From NCBI RefSeq assembly GCF_009811555.1, contig NZ_BLIN01000001.1:248001-312000 (forward strand): a stretch of DNA of 64,000 nt, given 5' to 3'. Below, piece after piece: positions 51,911-60,726 of this stretch (within the stretch, counting starts at the first letter, position 1; each line of letters starts with the position of its first letter). Origin of the DNA: Streptomyces caniferus. Its GTDB lineage: Bacteria; Actinomycetota; Actinomycetes; Streptomycetales; Streptomycetaceae. A program made the translations under genes and the position numbers. The notes beneath the pieces are model-generated. The model worked only from the letters and a program-made list of their open reading frames with translations. It searched no databases and was not told the origin of the DNA.

Positions 51911-52138
51911 TCACCGGTAGGTACGCGTCTCCTCGACGTCGACGACCGGGGCTCCGGGAGCCGGCGGCTGGACGCGGCGCCGCTTGAGGATGCTCACATA
52001 GGCCGCCAGGCCGATCACTCCCACGGCCATCATGATGAGGCCGACCAGGTCGAGGTTGACGCTGGACAGGTGCCAGTCCACGGCGAACGTCAAGATGGCA
52101 CCCACTGCGATAAGACCGATGCATCCACCGATGCCCAT
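51911..52138 (-). CDS. DUF6458 small membrane protein
   Basis: A 75-residue protein with two membrane helices (GGCIGLIAVGAILTFAVDW and LVGLIMMAVGVIGLAAYVSI). It ends in a basic tail KRRRVQPPAPGAPVV. The N-terminus MGIGGCIGLIAVGAILTFAV matches what I recall of DUF6458, a small actinobacterial family. The function is unknown. The start is ATG 52138, preceded by GGAGGGAG. It stands in the stress block. Confidence 0.8.
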   Translation of the reverse strand: MGIGGCIGLIAVGAILTFAVDWHLSSVNLDLVGLIMMAVGVIGLAAYVSILKRRRVQPPAPGAPVVDVEETRTYR

Positions 52139-52347
52139 GATGGTCCGCTCCCTCCGGTAGGCAAATGCTGCTGACCTCGCGTATGCCCCGGGAGAACACA
52201 TTCAAGGGCCCTCGGCGCGCGCAGTGCACAACGCCACGGGGCGGTGCTCGTCCTCGGGGCGCGTTCTCCGAGGCAGTCGAGGCGGCTCGCCCGCCCTGTC
52301 CCGTGCCCGAGCGCGGCGTCAGGATTGCCGACGGCGGGGCCTTCGGC

Positions 52348-52872
52348 TCAGGCCTTGAACAGCGGTTCGTAGGGCGTGTTCTCCGGTGTGTAGATCAGGA
52401 CGAAGTCCTTGGCCTTCTCGATGGCGACCTCGCGCAGGCGGGTCAGGACCGCGCTTTCGGGCGGAAGTTCCAGGCCGAGGGCAGCGGCCGCACGGTCCCG
52501 CTGAGCTGCCAAGTCGGGCATGTCCTCCAGATGGTCGGCGGCCGCCTCGCCGCTCTCCTCCGGCGTCAAGGCGCGACAGTCACGCCACCACGGCACGACC
52601 AGCAGGAGCTGCAGCAACTCCGGCAGCCCGATCGCCAGCAGAGCCGCGCCGCCTTCGGAGTCTGCGTAGAGGACCGGATGTTCCTCGCCGCCCTCGCCAC
52701 AGAAGAAGTACGTACCGCCGGCTCCGTCGCCCGCGAAGCCCTCCAGCGCAGCGCCGGACGCGAGGTGGACCTCCTCGACATGGTCTCCCCGGCCGAGGTC
52801 GAAGTCGCCCGGCCAGGCGAGGAAGTCGGCAGCCTCGTCGTGTGCGGCGATGGCGGTGATCAGCGCGTGCAT
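52348..52872 (-). CDS. Hypothetical protein, possibly SMI1/KNR4-like
   Basis: A 174-residue acidic cytoplasmic protein starting MHALITAIAAHDEAADFLAW. It later has GGEEHPVLYADSEGGAALLA then IGLPELLQLLLVVPWW. The pattern of a regular acidic alpha/beta domain with a LPELLQ-type helix faintly recalls SMI1/KNR4 (SUKH) proteins, which often act as immunity proteins. The similarity is weak. An ATG three codons upstream exists. No toxin gene is adjacent. Confidence 0.55.
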   Translation of the reverse strand: MHALITAIAAHDEAADFLAWPGDFDLGRGDHVEEVHLASGAALEGFAGDGAGGTYFFCGEGGEEHPVLYADSEGGAALLAIGLPELLQLLLVVPWWRDCRALTPEESGEAAADHLEDMPDLAAQRDRAAAALGLELPPESAVLTRLREVAIEKAKDFVLIYTPENTPYEPLFKA

Positions 52873-52945
52873 GCGCCGCACCTTAGCGGCCGGGTACGAC
52901 AGTCGAGGGCGGACCGGTGCGGGGAGGCCGTGCCGCGCGGTGACG

Positions 52946-53308
52946 TCAGAGGGGCAGCGTCACGCGGATGGTCTTGCCGGTCGCCGTGACGACGATGTCG
53001 ATGGTGCGGGCCAGCCGCTGTATCAGGGGCCAGCCGTATCCACCCGTGGCGTCGGGGTCACGACGGGCGGGAGCGGTGGGGCGGCGCTCGCTCTTGTCGT
53101 CGACCACCAGCTCCAGGTAGCCGTCGACGATCTCCGCGGTGAAGCCGGTGAGCCCGCCTCCGTGCCGCTGGGCGTTGGTGACCAGTTCCGTCGCCACCAG
53201 GAGGGCATCGACGAGGGCCAGGTCGTCGACCGGGCTGCCGGTCCTGTGCAGCAGGTCGTGCACGTAGTTGCGTGCCTCGGCTGCCCTGACAGGTAGTCCC
53301 CGCATCAC
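52946..53308 (-). CDS. HATPase anti-sigma-factor-type ATP-binding protein (copy 1)
   Basis: A 120-residue RsbW-like domain. The N box is LVDALLVATELVTNAQRHGG, G1 is LELVVDD, and YGWPLIQRLARTIDIVVTAT is the G2 region. Such proteins bind and sometimes phosphorylate SpoIIAA-type antagonists and hold a sigma factor inactive. A similar paralogue lies next to it at 53542. The start ATG 53308 allows the full domain. Its position near two SigB-type sigma genes suggests anti-sigma function, but partners are unproven. Confidence 0.85.
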   Translation of the reverse strand: MMRGLPVRAAEARNYVHDLLHRTGSPVDDLALVDALLVATELVTNAQRHGGGLTGFTAEIVDGYLELVVDDKSERRPTAPARRDPDATGGYGWPLIQRLARTIDIVVTATGKTIRVTLPL

Positions 53309-53541
53309 ACTCTCACCTCAAATACGCCCGCACCGTCCCGGCGGCGCCGTATCCCTTGTCCGCCCGCCCGGCGGGCACGGCCGCCCGGGCGCCGCTCTCG
53401 CACGGGGCTGCTCTCGCACGGCAGGACGGCAATACTCTCAGGCCGCTTCGCCGGCGCCGCGGCGGGTAGGGGCGTAAGGCACAGCAGACCGCAGACACGG
53501 ATGAACTGCCCGATGGCGCCGACGGCGTCCCACCGGCGACA

Positions 53542-53934
53542 TCAACCGGATGCGCGGTCGAATGCGAGGGGAATGGTCACGGTAATGGCTTTGCCGCCCG
53601 GGGTGGGAATAATGACCACACAGGCGGTGAGTTGCTGAATCATCGGCCATCCATATCCGCCGACCGCATATTTTTCACGTCCCACGGCGGTGGCGGGTTG
53701 CCGACGGTTGCCATCGGCTACGGTCACTTCCAGGCGGTCGGCCACGATCCGGGCGGAGAAACCGGAAATTCCGTCTCCATGGCGCTGGGCATTGGTGACC
53801 AATTCCGAGGTGACCAGCAGGGCGTCGATGACGGAGAGTTCATCGATATGCGGACGGTGAGCGCTCAGCAGCTCATGAACATGGGCACGCGCCTCCGCCG
53901 CTTTCGTCACCGGGGTCTGCTGCGCACCCGTCAC
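53542..53934 (-). CDS. HATPase anti-sigma-factor-type ATP-binding protein (copy 2)
   Basis: A 130-residue paralogue of the preceding protein. The N box is VIDALLVTSELVTNAQRHGD, then ADRLEVTVADGNRRQPATAV, with G2 GGYGWPMIQQLTACVVIIPT. It has the same order of motifs as copy 1 but differs in the region around the substrate, suggesting a different partner. The two genes are in tandem, separated by 233 bases without other features. Duplication followed by divergence is the likely origin. Confidence 0.85.
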   Translation of the reverse strand: MTGAQQTPVTKAAEARAHVHELLSAHRPHIDELSVIDALLVTSELVTNAQRHGDGISGFSARIVADRLEVTVADGNRRQPATAVGREKYAVGGYGWPMIQQLTACVVIIPTPGGKAITVTIPLAFDRASG

Positions 53935-54158
53935 ACTCTCACCTCACGCCCGATCCATCTCCACGCCCTGGAGCTCCGCCGCCGCCCATCCGAGGGCCGC
54001 CTAGAAGGCTACTTCGACGAGAGGGTTCTCCAACGGGTTCCCCGGATCCGAGGGTTTACGCCCACCCGCACGGCGCCACGCGGGTGAAATCCCGGGCCGG
54101 CCGCCCGAACGGCGGCCGGCCCTCCGGCTCCGGGCCCGCCCGGACGGCCGGGCCCGCT

Positions 54159-54512
54159 TCAGACCAGGGGAAATCCCCCGAAATAGACCCCGACCTGATG
54201 AAGATAGTCGGCGCTGCTCGCGTGCTCGTCCCCCTCGAAGGAGGGCGCGTCCTTGATCTCCTGCCGGGTGCGGCCGACGTAGACCTTTTCCTCGTCCCGG
54301 TCGATGCCGGTCACCGTGCCGGCCGGCAGCACGACCCGCCTGCCGAGGATCCACGGGCCGGTGTCGACCACCAGGTGGGCGGAATCCACCTCGTCAGAAT
54401 GCTTGTCCACCTTGCCGATACTTCCGTCGACGGCTTCGACGCTGTACCCCACAAGAGCCGCGCCCGCCCTGTAACCGGAGTCGGGAAGGTATCCCCAGAC
54501 ATTGGAACTCAT
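54159..54512 (-). CDS. PRC-barrel domain protein
   Basis: A 117-residue protein with a PRC-barrel: YRAGAALVGYSVEAVDGSIG, KVDKHSDEVDSAHLVVDTGP, and WILGRRVVLPAGTVTGIDRD. Its C-terminus contains YVGRTRQEIKDAPSF. Such small actinobacterial proteins are often part of stress regulons. ATG 54512 has AAGGGA upstream; longer frames add no conserved residues. It probably closes the stress block. Confidence 0.83.
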   Translation of the reverse strand: MSSNVWGYLPDSGYRAGAALVGYSVEAVDGSIGKVDKHSDEVDSAHLVVDTGPWILGRRVVLPAGTVTGIDRDEEKVYVGRTRQEIKDAPSFEGDEHASSADYLHQVGVYFGGFPLV

Positions 54513-55435
54513 GCGAAATCCCTTCAGCGCGACGCGATAGCGGGCTTTGATTCCGCCACTGCTCACACCCCTTGAGCAAAGGGGAACAGTGACGGGCCCT
54601 TTCAGTGTGTCGGTCATCCCGACAACTGCTCTGATGCCCCGAGTCCGGTATCCAAAACAGCAGGCCACGACGGGAGCCGGCAAACGCCCCGTCCGCTGTT
54701 CTTCACCAGTGGCTACGGAACGGGCTGGTTCGGCTTTCGGCGGACGGAGCGCCGCTTGAGGAGCTGGAAACACCTCGTGCTCTCCCGCCCTCAGGGAATT
54801 CTCCGACGCGATGCGCGCCGGGTCGGGCAGGGCCGGGTCCGGACGGGTCGAGACGGATCAGCGTCGAGTCGGATCGGGGCCGCGGCAGCACTGCCCCGGG
54901 ACGGACACCTCACGCCCGACGTCACCAACCCGCCCCCCACCGACCCGCCCATTCGCCGGCCCGCCAACTCACCATCGGCACAGCGCCGTTGCCCTCTTCA
55001 TCACGGAGCGTCGACGACAGGGCGCTCAAGGCCGAAGGCGGAAATCCGACCTTCGATGGCCGCTTTCTTGCCGACGTGGGGGCACCGGGCGAGTCACCGC
55101 GACCCTGACACCGGGGTCGGTCGGCCACCCGGTGTCCGATACCCGACCCCCCAGGAGTGCGGGGTGCCCGGCACCCGACCCCGACCGTCGGCCAGCAGCG
55201 GCCGGATCATGCGGGCGTCCCTGTCGGCGAACGGCGGGCAAACGCGAAGGAAAAGAAAAGCGATGGCCTGAAATCGGCGGCCAAAAACCGGTGGCCGGAA
55301 ACCGTCGACCGAGCTTAACGACCGGCGGTCGTACTATTCATCCGTCCGGGTCTTTCATCAGACCAGCCTTGCAATCGGGTAGATAACTCACCGTAGGATC
55401 CTTTCTCGTTAGGCCGTTTGGCGTAGGGCGTCGTC
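54513..55435. other. Long intergenic region separating the stress block from the azoxy-type cluster
   Basis: About 920 bases without a convincing gene. On the minus strand, near 54570-54600, GTTC and GGGTGT occur 13 bases apart, faintly like a SigB-type promoter for the PRC-barrel gene. Between 54820 and 54890 GGTCGGG/GTCGAGACGG-type words recur. Around 55260-55320 the words CGGCGGCC, CCGGTGGCC and CGACCG(G/A) recur. Composition after 55250 is visibly less GC-rich than in the genes. This is where the promoter of the downstream operon must lie. Confidence 0.4.
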
Positions 55436-55555
55436 ATGCCGCGCGCCGCACGAAAGGACGCCTTCTTGAATTGGTCGACACGGACCATTAAGGGCTCTTC
55501 ATCCATGGTCTTCGCCGACAGACCGCCCCTACGCGACAAGGGGGGTTCCCGGTGA
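55436..55555 (+). CDS. Possible 39-residue leader peptide coupled to the methyltransferase
   Basis: A short frame starts ATG at 55436 (MPRAARKDAFLNWSTRTIKG) and ends with a TGA that overlaps the GTG start of the methyltransferase (GTGA at 55552-55555). A shorter in-frame start lies at 55505. The overlap geometry is that of translational coupling, but there is no clear ribosome-binding site and no recognised family. It may be chance. Confidence 0.25.
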   Translation: MPRAARKDAFLNWSTRTIKGSSSMVFADRPPLRDKGGSR

Positions 55556-56394
55556 CCCAGAATTACGACACCGGACTGGCCGGCGTCTCCGAAACCGCCT
55601 TGTGGACCGCGCAGATGCGGGCGGGTGAATCCGGAAAACCGGACGCATTGTTCAGTGACCCCTGGGCCGAGAAATTCGTGGCGGCGGCCGGTGGATTCCA
55701 CGGCCCGCCCGGGGCGGGGGCCTTTCAGGTACTGCTGCCCGAATGGCTGGCGGTCCGTACCCGGTTCTTCGACGACCACCTCAGGGCCGCGGCCGGCTCG
55801 GGGTGCCGGCAGGTGGTGCTGCTGGGTGCGGGCCTCGACACACGGGCCTTCCGGCTGGACTGGCCCGCGGGGACCCGGCTGTACGAAGTGGACCTGCCGG
55901 CGGTGCACGCCTTCAAGGAAGGGGTGGTCGCGGACAGCGCCCCTTCGGTGGGCGAACGCATCGCCGTCCCGGCCGACCTGCAAGGCTCCTGGTCAGATGC
56001 CCTGACCGAGGCCGGCTTCGATCCGGCCGAGCCGACGGCATGGCTGTGCGAAGGGCTCCTCTACTACTTCGAACCCGAGGTGGTGGAGGCGCTCGTGGCC
56101 ACCGTGTCCGGGCTCTCCGCGCCGGGCAGCAGCCTGGGCGCCGAATGCCTGAACGCCGAAACCGCCCAGTCCTCGTTCATGCGGCCGTGGCTGGAGGACA
56201 TGGCCGCCGCGGGGACGCCATGGCCATGGCGGCTGCGGGATCCCGAGAACTGGTGGGCCCGCCACGGCTGGGCCGCCGGAGTAACGGACCTCTGGAGCCT
56301 GCCTTATGTCGTGGAGCGGATGGGGGCTTTCCGCAATCTCCTTCAGGGGGGCGAGGAACTCAGCATGCTCTTGGTCACCGGAATGCGAAAGTGA
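55552..56394 (+). CDS. PPM1/LCMT-family SAM-dependent methyltransferase
   Basis: A 280-residue methyltransferase. Family marks are GVSETALWTAQMRAGESGKP, FSDPWAEKFV, the SAM-binding VVLLGAGLDTRAFRLDWPAG, LYEVDLPAVHAFKEGVV and TAWLCEGLLYYFEPEVVEAL. This group contains leucine carboxyl methyltransferase and many streptomycete natural-product O-methyltransferases. I recall a carboxyl methyl ester being made by a methyltransferase in azodyrecin biosynthesis, so a similar role is likely. The start GTG 55552 has GGGGGGTT 6-7 bases upstream. It is the first gene of the rightward operon; the next starts 45 bases after its stop. Confidence 0.88.
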   Translation: MTQNYDTGLAGVSETALWTAQMRAGESGKPDALFSDPWAEKFVAAAGGFHGPPGAGAFQVLLPEWLAVRTRFFDDHLRAAAGSGCRQVVLLGAGLDTRAFRLDWPAGTRLYEVDLPAVHAFKEGVVADSAPSVGERIAVPADLQGSWSDALTEAGFDPAEPTAWLCEGLLYYFEPEVVEALVATVSGLSAPGSSLGAECLNAETAQSSFMRPWLEDMAAAGTPWPWRLRDPENWWARHGWAAGVTDLWSLPYVVERMGAFRNLLQGGEELSMLLVTGMRK

Positions 56395-56439
56395 CGTACC
56401 GATCGCCCTGCCGGAAGGCCGGAAAGGAGTTCCCTCGGA

Positions 56440-58164
56440 ATGAATGATCTCCAGGTAGAAGGTACGGTCACGGAATCCTTTTGCGTCGGCTTCCCGCACC
56501 ATGGAACGGATGACATCACCCCTGCCGCGAGCATGGTGCGGAAATCAGTACCGCGCGAATACCACTCATATGTCGGCGGAGTCGATGTGCCCTCCGACAA
56601 TGGCGTCTACTGCATGAGCGCGCGGGCCATGCTGAATGATGTCTTCGCCACGCTGCGGGCGAAAAGAGCACTGGAACGCGGGGCGGGAGATCCGGGAAAT
56701 CCCCATGTGCTCGCCCGCTGCTCGGTCGCCGACGGCGAGACCGCCCGGGCGGCGGTGAAAGCGGCGGCCGCGGCATTCCCGCAGTGGGCGGCCGCGCCCG
56801 CCCGGACGAGGATCTTCGCCCTCGGACGCGCCGTGCATCGCCGTCTGGAGGCGCACCGGTCGGAGATCATCGAGGTGCTGATCCAGGAGCAGCATCCGCG
56901 CGTCCTCGCGGAGTGGCAGTTCGCGGGGCTCCTCGGCGGGTACTCCGAGGAGAACCTCCGGTTCTACGCCGACCAACTGCACCAGGAGTTCTCCCGCGGG
57001 CCCCGCAGGATGCTGGTCCGTCGCCAGCCGGACGGCGTCGTCTGTGCCAACCCTCCGCAGAACGCCCCGCTGTCGAGCGTGCTGCTGGCGGCCACCGCGA
57101 TGCTCGCCGGCAACACCCTGGTGGTCCGGGCCCCGCGCAGCGCGCCGCTGGGCGCGATGTACGTGCTGCGGGAGATCCTGGTGCCCGCGCTCGAAGAAGC
57201 CGGCGCACCGCCGGGGACGCTGAACTTCTTCTGTGCCGCGCCCCAAGAGGTCCTGGAGTCCTGGCTGGACGACCCGGCGGTCGCCGACATCTTCTACATC
57301 GGCCCCTCCGACGTCGGGCTCCGCCTGGAAGCCAAGTGCATCGCCCGGGGCAAGAAGCCGATCCTCGAACTCGCCGGCAACGACGGCGTCGCCATCTGGC
57401 GGGACGCGGACCTCGACCGCGCCGTACAGGCACTGACGGAGTGCTTCTTCGGCTCCGGCCAGATCTGCATGGTCCCCAACTACGCCGTGGTGCACCCCGA
57501 TATCGCGGACGAGCTGCTGGCCCGGCTCGGCGAGGCCGTGGACGCGCTGCGGCCCGGCTACCCCGACGACCCCGAGACACTGCTCTCCCCCGTGGTGCGC
57601 AGTGAGAAGTTCTTCGCCTTCCTCGACCAGGCGACCGGTGCGGGCGCACAGGTCCTGCGGGGCGGCCACCGCATCGAGATCGACGGGACGGTCAGCGACA
57701 ACGGCCCCTTCCTGCAGCCGACCGTTCTGCGGGTGGACGGCTTGGCCGACGCCCGTCGCGTCGATGCCGTACGGGAGGAGACCTTCTTCCCCCTCCTCCC
57801 GGTGGTCGTGGCCGAACCCGGCGACGACGCCCTCGTACTGGACCGGATGGTCGCGTTTCTCAACGAGAACGCGTACGGACTGCGGAACTCGGTGTGGGCG
57901 CGGGACGACCGGGTCGTCGACCGGTTCGTCCGCGACATCCGCAACGGGGGCCTGCTCAAGGTCAACGACTCCCACGTCGGCTTCCTCCCCTGCCTGCCGA
58001 CCCATGGCGGGACCGGTCTGACGGGCGGGGTGTACGGGGAGGCCAACTATCCGCCGCTGCGCACGTCCCGGCTGCAGGGCGTGAGCGTCGCCCACGGCGT
58101 GCACCCGCGCGATGCCGTGTTCGGCTCCGCGGGCCCCGACCACACCGACAGGAGCGCGTCATGA
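56440..58164 (+). CDS. Aldehyde dehydrogenase-superfamily protein of the azoxy-type cluster
   Basis: A 574-residue member, with an N-terminal extension of about 100 residues before the usual fold. Cofactor-domain marks are QPDGVVCANPPQNAPLSSVL and AGNTLVVRAPRSAPLG. The catalytic Glu310 lies in PILELAGNDG and the nucleophilic Cys343 in FFGSGQICMVPN, so the core is intact. The usual NAD-binding FTGS motif is replaced by YIGPSDVGL. It may reduce an acyl thioester to an aldehyde, or oxidise an aldehyde. Paired with the aminotransferase at 59341, production of a fatty aldehyde for amination is the more attractive reading. It overlaps the next gene by ATGA. Confidence 0.85.
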   Translation: MNDLQVEGTVTESFCVGFPHHGTDDITPAASMVRKSVPREYHSYVGGVDVPSDNGVYCMSARAMLNDVFATLRAKRALERGAGDPGNPHVLARCSVADGETARAAVKAAAAAFPQWAAAPARTRIFALGRAVHRRLEAHRSEIIEVLIQEQHPRVLAEWQFAGLLGGYSEENLRFYADQLHQEFSRGPRRMLVRRQPDGVVCANPPQNAPLSSVLLAATAMLAGNTLVVRAPRSAPLGAMYVLREILVPALEEAGAPPGTLNFFCAAPQEVLESWLDDPAVADIFYIGPSDVGLRLEAKCIARGKKPILELAGNDGVAIWRDADLDRAVQALTECFFGSGQICMVPNYAVVHPDIADELLARLGEAVDALRPGYPDDPETLLSPVVRSEKFFAFLDQATGAGAQVLRGGHRIEIDGTVSDNGPFLQPTVLRVDGLADARRVDAVREETFFPLLPVVVAEPGDDALVLDRMVAFLNENAYGLRNSVWARDDRVVDRFVRDIRNGGLLKVNDSHVGFLPCLPTHGGTGLTGGVYGEANYPPLRTSRLQGVSVAHGVHPRDAVFGSAGPDHTDRSAS

Positions 58165-59294
58165 GGATGCTGGACGAAGCGCGGTCGCACTGCGACCGCC
58201 TGCTGCCGGGGCTGTGCTCCGCGCTGGCGGGAGTCCCGCTGGCCGAGCTGGAGCGTCCGGGCAGCCCCGCGATCGAACTGTTCCGCAAGTACGGTGGCGC
58301 CGGACTGCTGATCCCCACCGCACACGGCGGCGCCGGGGCCGGTGCCCGGGACGCCGTACGCACCATGGCCGCCCTCTCGTCGTACTCCCCCTCGCTCGGC
58401 GCGGCGGTGGCGATGCACGGCTTCTCCGTCGCCACGCTGCGGGCGGTCCCGGAGAGCGTGAACCCCCTGGTCCCCGTACTGCTCGGGGCGGTGGCGGGCG
58501 AACGGCTGCTGGTGGCCTCCGCGTTCGCGGAGGGGACGTCCGGGCAGGGCGTACTGGCGCCGACGATGACGGCACGCGCGACCGGGGACGGCCGCTACCG
58601 GCTGACCGGGTCGAAGAAGCCGTGCAGCCTGTCCCGTTCCATGGACCTGATCACCGCGAGCGTACGGCTGATGGCACCGGACGGCGGGGAGCCCGAGACC
58701 GCCATCGTGCTGATTCCCGCGGCGGCCGAGGGCGTGAGCGTGCACCCCTTCTGGGACACCCTCGCACTGGCCGGGGCGGAGAGCGACGAGGTGCGCTTCG
58801 ACGAGGTCCCGTGCGGCCCGGAGGAACTGCTGCGGCTGGGGGACGACCCCGCCGACTCCGAACGGCTCACCAGCACCGGACTGATCTGGTTCCAGCTGAT
58901 CATCTCCAGCGTCTACGCCGGCCTGGCGGCCTCCCTGGTCGAGGACGTCTTCCGGCGGTCCCGCGGCAGCGCCTCGGACCGGGCCGCCCTGGGGGCCGGG
59001 CTGCGCTCGGCCCTGCTCCAGCTCGACGCCGTCGCGCTGCGGCTGGAGGACGGCGAGGTCGGTACGGGCGCGCTCGCCGACGCACTGACGGTGCGCTACG
59101 CCGTCCAGGACGCGGTGGGCGACCTGTCGGGCCGCTCCGCCGAACTCCTCGGCGGTATGGCCTTCATCCACTCCTCCGACGTCGCCTACCGGCTGGCCGC
59201 GGGACGGGCCCTGGCCTTCCACCCGCCCTCGCGCACGAGTACGGCGGCCCCCATGGACGCCTACTTCGCCGGCGAACCGTTCGTCATGCCCTGA
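58161..59294 (+). CDS. Acyl-CoA dehydrogenase-like protein of the azoxy-type cluster
   Basis: A 377-residue protein of the acyl-CoA dehydrogenase superfamily. The N-terminal helices include FRKYGGAGLLIPTAHGGAGA. The middle domain has VASAFAEGTSGQGVLAPTMT, YRLTGSKKPCSLSRSMDLIT and FDEVPCGPEELL. The C-terminal helical domain spans FQLIISSVYAGLAASLVEDV to RSAELLGGMAFIHSSDVAYR. It is diverged from the family typical enzyme, as in secondary-metabolite members that desaturate or hydroxylate an acyl, amino or hydroxylamine substrate. ATG 58161 overlaps the ALDH stop. Introduction of an alkenyl unit is one possible role. Confidence 0.85.
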   Translation: MRMLDEARSHCDRLLPGLCSALAGVPLAELERPGSPAIELFRKYGGAGLLIPTAHGGAGAGARDAVRTMAALSSYSPSLGAAVAMHGFSVATLRAVPESVNPLVPVLLGAVAGERLLVASAFAEGTSGQGVLAPTMTARATGDGRYRLTGSKKPCSLSRSMDLITASVRLMAPDGGEPETAIVLIPAAAEGVSVHPFWDTLALAGAESDEVRFDEVPCGPEELLRLGDDPADSERLTSTGLIWFQLIISSVYAGLAASLVEDVFRRSRGSASDRAALGAGLRSALLQLDAVALRLEDGEVGTGALADALTVRYAVQDAVGDLSGRSAELLGGMAFIHSSDVAYRLAAGRALAFHPPSRTSTAAPMDAYFAGEPFVMP

Positions 59295-59340
59295 GCCGCC
59301 GTCCTCGGCCGGCACCGTTCCGTCCCCTCCTGGAGCCCCT

Positions 59341-60726
59341 ATGACCTCGCCCCCTGCCCGGACGCGCGGGCACACGACGACATCGGTCCCCGTACCCGAA
59401 CGACGGCACGCACCGCCCGGCGCCACCGCGCACGACCCGTCCCCCGAGGAGACGAAGGCCGCGGTGACCGCCCGCTACCGCGCCCATCTGAGCCCCGCCC
59501 GCGCCACGCTGGGCGAACTCTTCGGCGGGCTGGTGGAGAGCGGTTCGTCGGGTGCGTGGGTGTTCACCACGGACGGGCGCGCCCTGCTCAACTGCGGCGG
59601 CTACGGCGTACTGCTGATGGGCGCCCGGCATCCGCGGGTGGTGCGGGCGGTCACGGAGCAGATCGCGACCCACCCCGTGGCCACCCGGATGCTGCTGGAG
59701 CCCCGCGCGGGGGCGGCCGCCGAGGCGCTCGCCGCCGTCACCCCGCCCGGTCTGGATCACGTCCACTTCGCCGGGTCCGGGGCGGAGGCCGTCGAGGCCG
59801 CGCTGAAGCTGGCGCGCTGTCACGGCAGAACGACGGTGGTGGCCGCCCACGGGGGCTACCACGGGAAGACGATGGGTGCGCTGTCGGCCACCGGCAACCC
59901 GATGTACCGCGGTCCGTTCCTCCCGTTGCTGCCCGGGGTCCGTCATCTCCCCTACGGGGACGCCGCAGCCCTCGAACAGGAGCTGGCGCAGGGCCCGGCC
60001 GACTCCGCGTGTGTGATCGTGGAGCCGGTGCAGGCGGAGGCCGGGGTGCTCCCGCCGCCGGGCTACCTCTCGGAGGTCGCTGCCTCCTGCCGGGCACATG
60101 GCGCGCTGCTGATCCTCGACGAGGTGCAGACCGGGCTCGGCCGGCTCGGCAGCTGGTGGGGGGCGGACCGCGAGGCCGTCGTCCCCGACATGCTGCTGGT
60201 CGGCAAGGCACTGTCCGGCGGTGTCATCCCCGTCTCCGCCATGGTGGCGAGCCGGGAGGTCTTCCAGCCGTTCGGCAGCGACCCCTTCGTGCACACCTCC
60301 ACCTTCTCCGCGGCCCCGGTGGCGATGGCGGCAGCCGAGGCCGCGATCGCCTGCATCAGGGAAGAGGGCCTGGTCGCCCGCGCGAAGGCGCTGGGCAGTC
60401 ATCTGCTGCCCCGCATCCGGCAGATCGCGGCCGAGTGCCTCGGGGATCTGCTGGTGGAGGTACGGGGCGCCGGCCTGCTGATCGGCGTCGAGCTGGCCGA
60501 ACCCGGCCTGACCGCCGAACTCCTGCTGGAGCTGATCTCCCGTGGAGTGATCGCCAACCACTCGCTGAACTCGCACGCGGTGCTGAGGTTCACCCCGCCC
60601 GCCGTCCTCACGGACCGGGACGTGGACATCCTGCTCACCACCTTCGAGCAAGCCTGCACGGCACTCTCCGAGAGCCGTCGGAACGCCTGGAAAGAAGAGA
60701 GTCGCCCATGCGCTGTGCCGAGTTGA
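59341..60726 (+). CDS. Class III pyridoxal-phosphate aminotransferase of the azoxy-type cluster
   Basis: A 461-residue fold-type I enzyme. Marks are LLNCGGYGVLLMGARHPRVV, VHFAGSGAEAVEAALKLARC, AAHGGYHGKTMGALSATGNP, LLILDEVQTGLGRLGSWWGA and the PLP lysine in LLVGKALSGGVIPVSAMVAS. The family transfers amino groups to omega-aldehydes or keto acids. Here it probably aminates a fatty aldehyde to a primary amine, which would become the alkyl half of an azoxy compound. The start ATG 59341 is 46 bases after the previous stop. Its 3' end overlaps the SRPBCC gene by 19 bases. Confidence 0.9.
   Translation: MTSPPARTRGHTTTSVPVPERRHAPPGATAHDPSPEETKAAVTARYRAHLSPARATLGELFGGLVESGSSGAWVFTTDGRALLNCGGYGVLLMGARHPRVVRAVTEQIATHPVATRMLLEPRAGAAAEALAAVTPPGLDHVHFAGSGAEAVEAALKLARCHGRTTVVAAHGGYHGKTMGALSATGNPMYRGPFLPLLPGVRHLPYGDAAALEQELAQGPADSACVIVEPVQAEAGVLPPPGYLSEVAASCRAHGALLILDEVQTGLGRLGSWWGADREAVVPDMLLVGKALSGGVIPVSAMVASREVFQPFGSDPFVHTSTFSAAPVAMAAAEAAIACIREEGLVARAKALGSHLLPRIRQIAAECLGDLLVEVRGAGLLIGVELAEPGLTAELLLELISRGVIANHSLNSHAVLRFTPPAVLTDRDVDILLTTFEQACTALSESRRNAWKEESRPCAVPS

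Noticed and set aside
54756..55271. A 171-residue Arg/Pro-rich frame in the large spacer
   Set aside because: No ribosome-binding site, no recognisable fold, and overlapping equally long frames in other phases.
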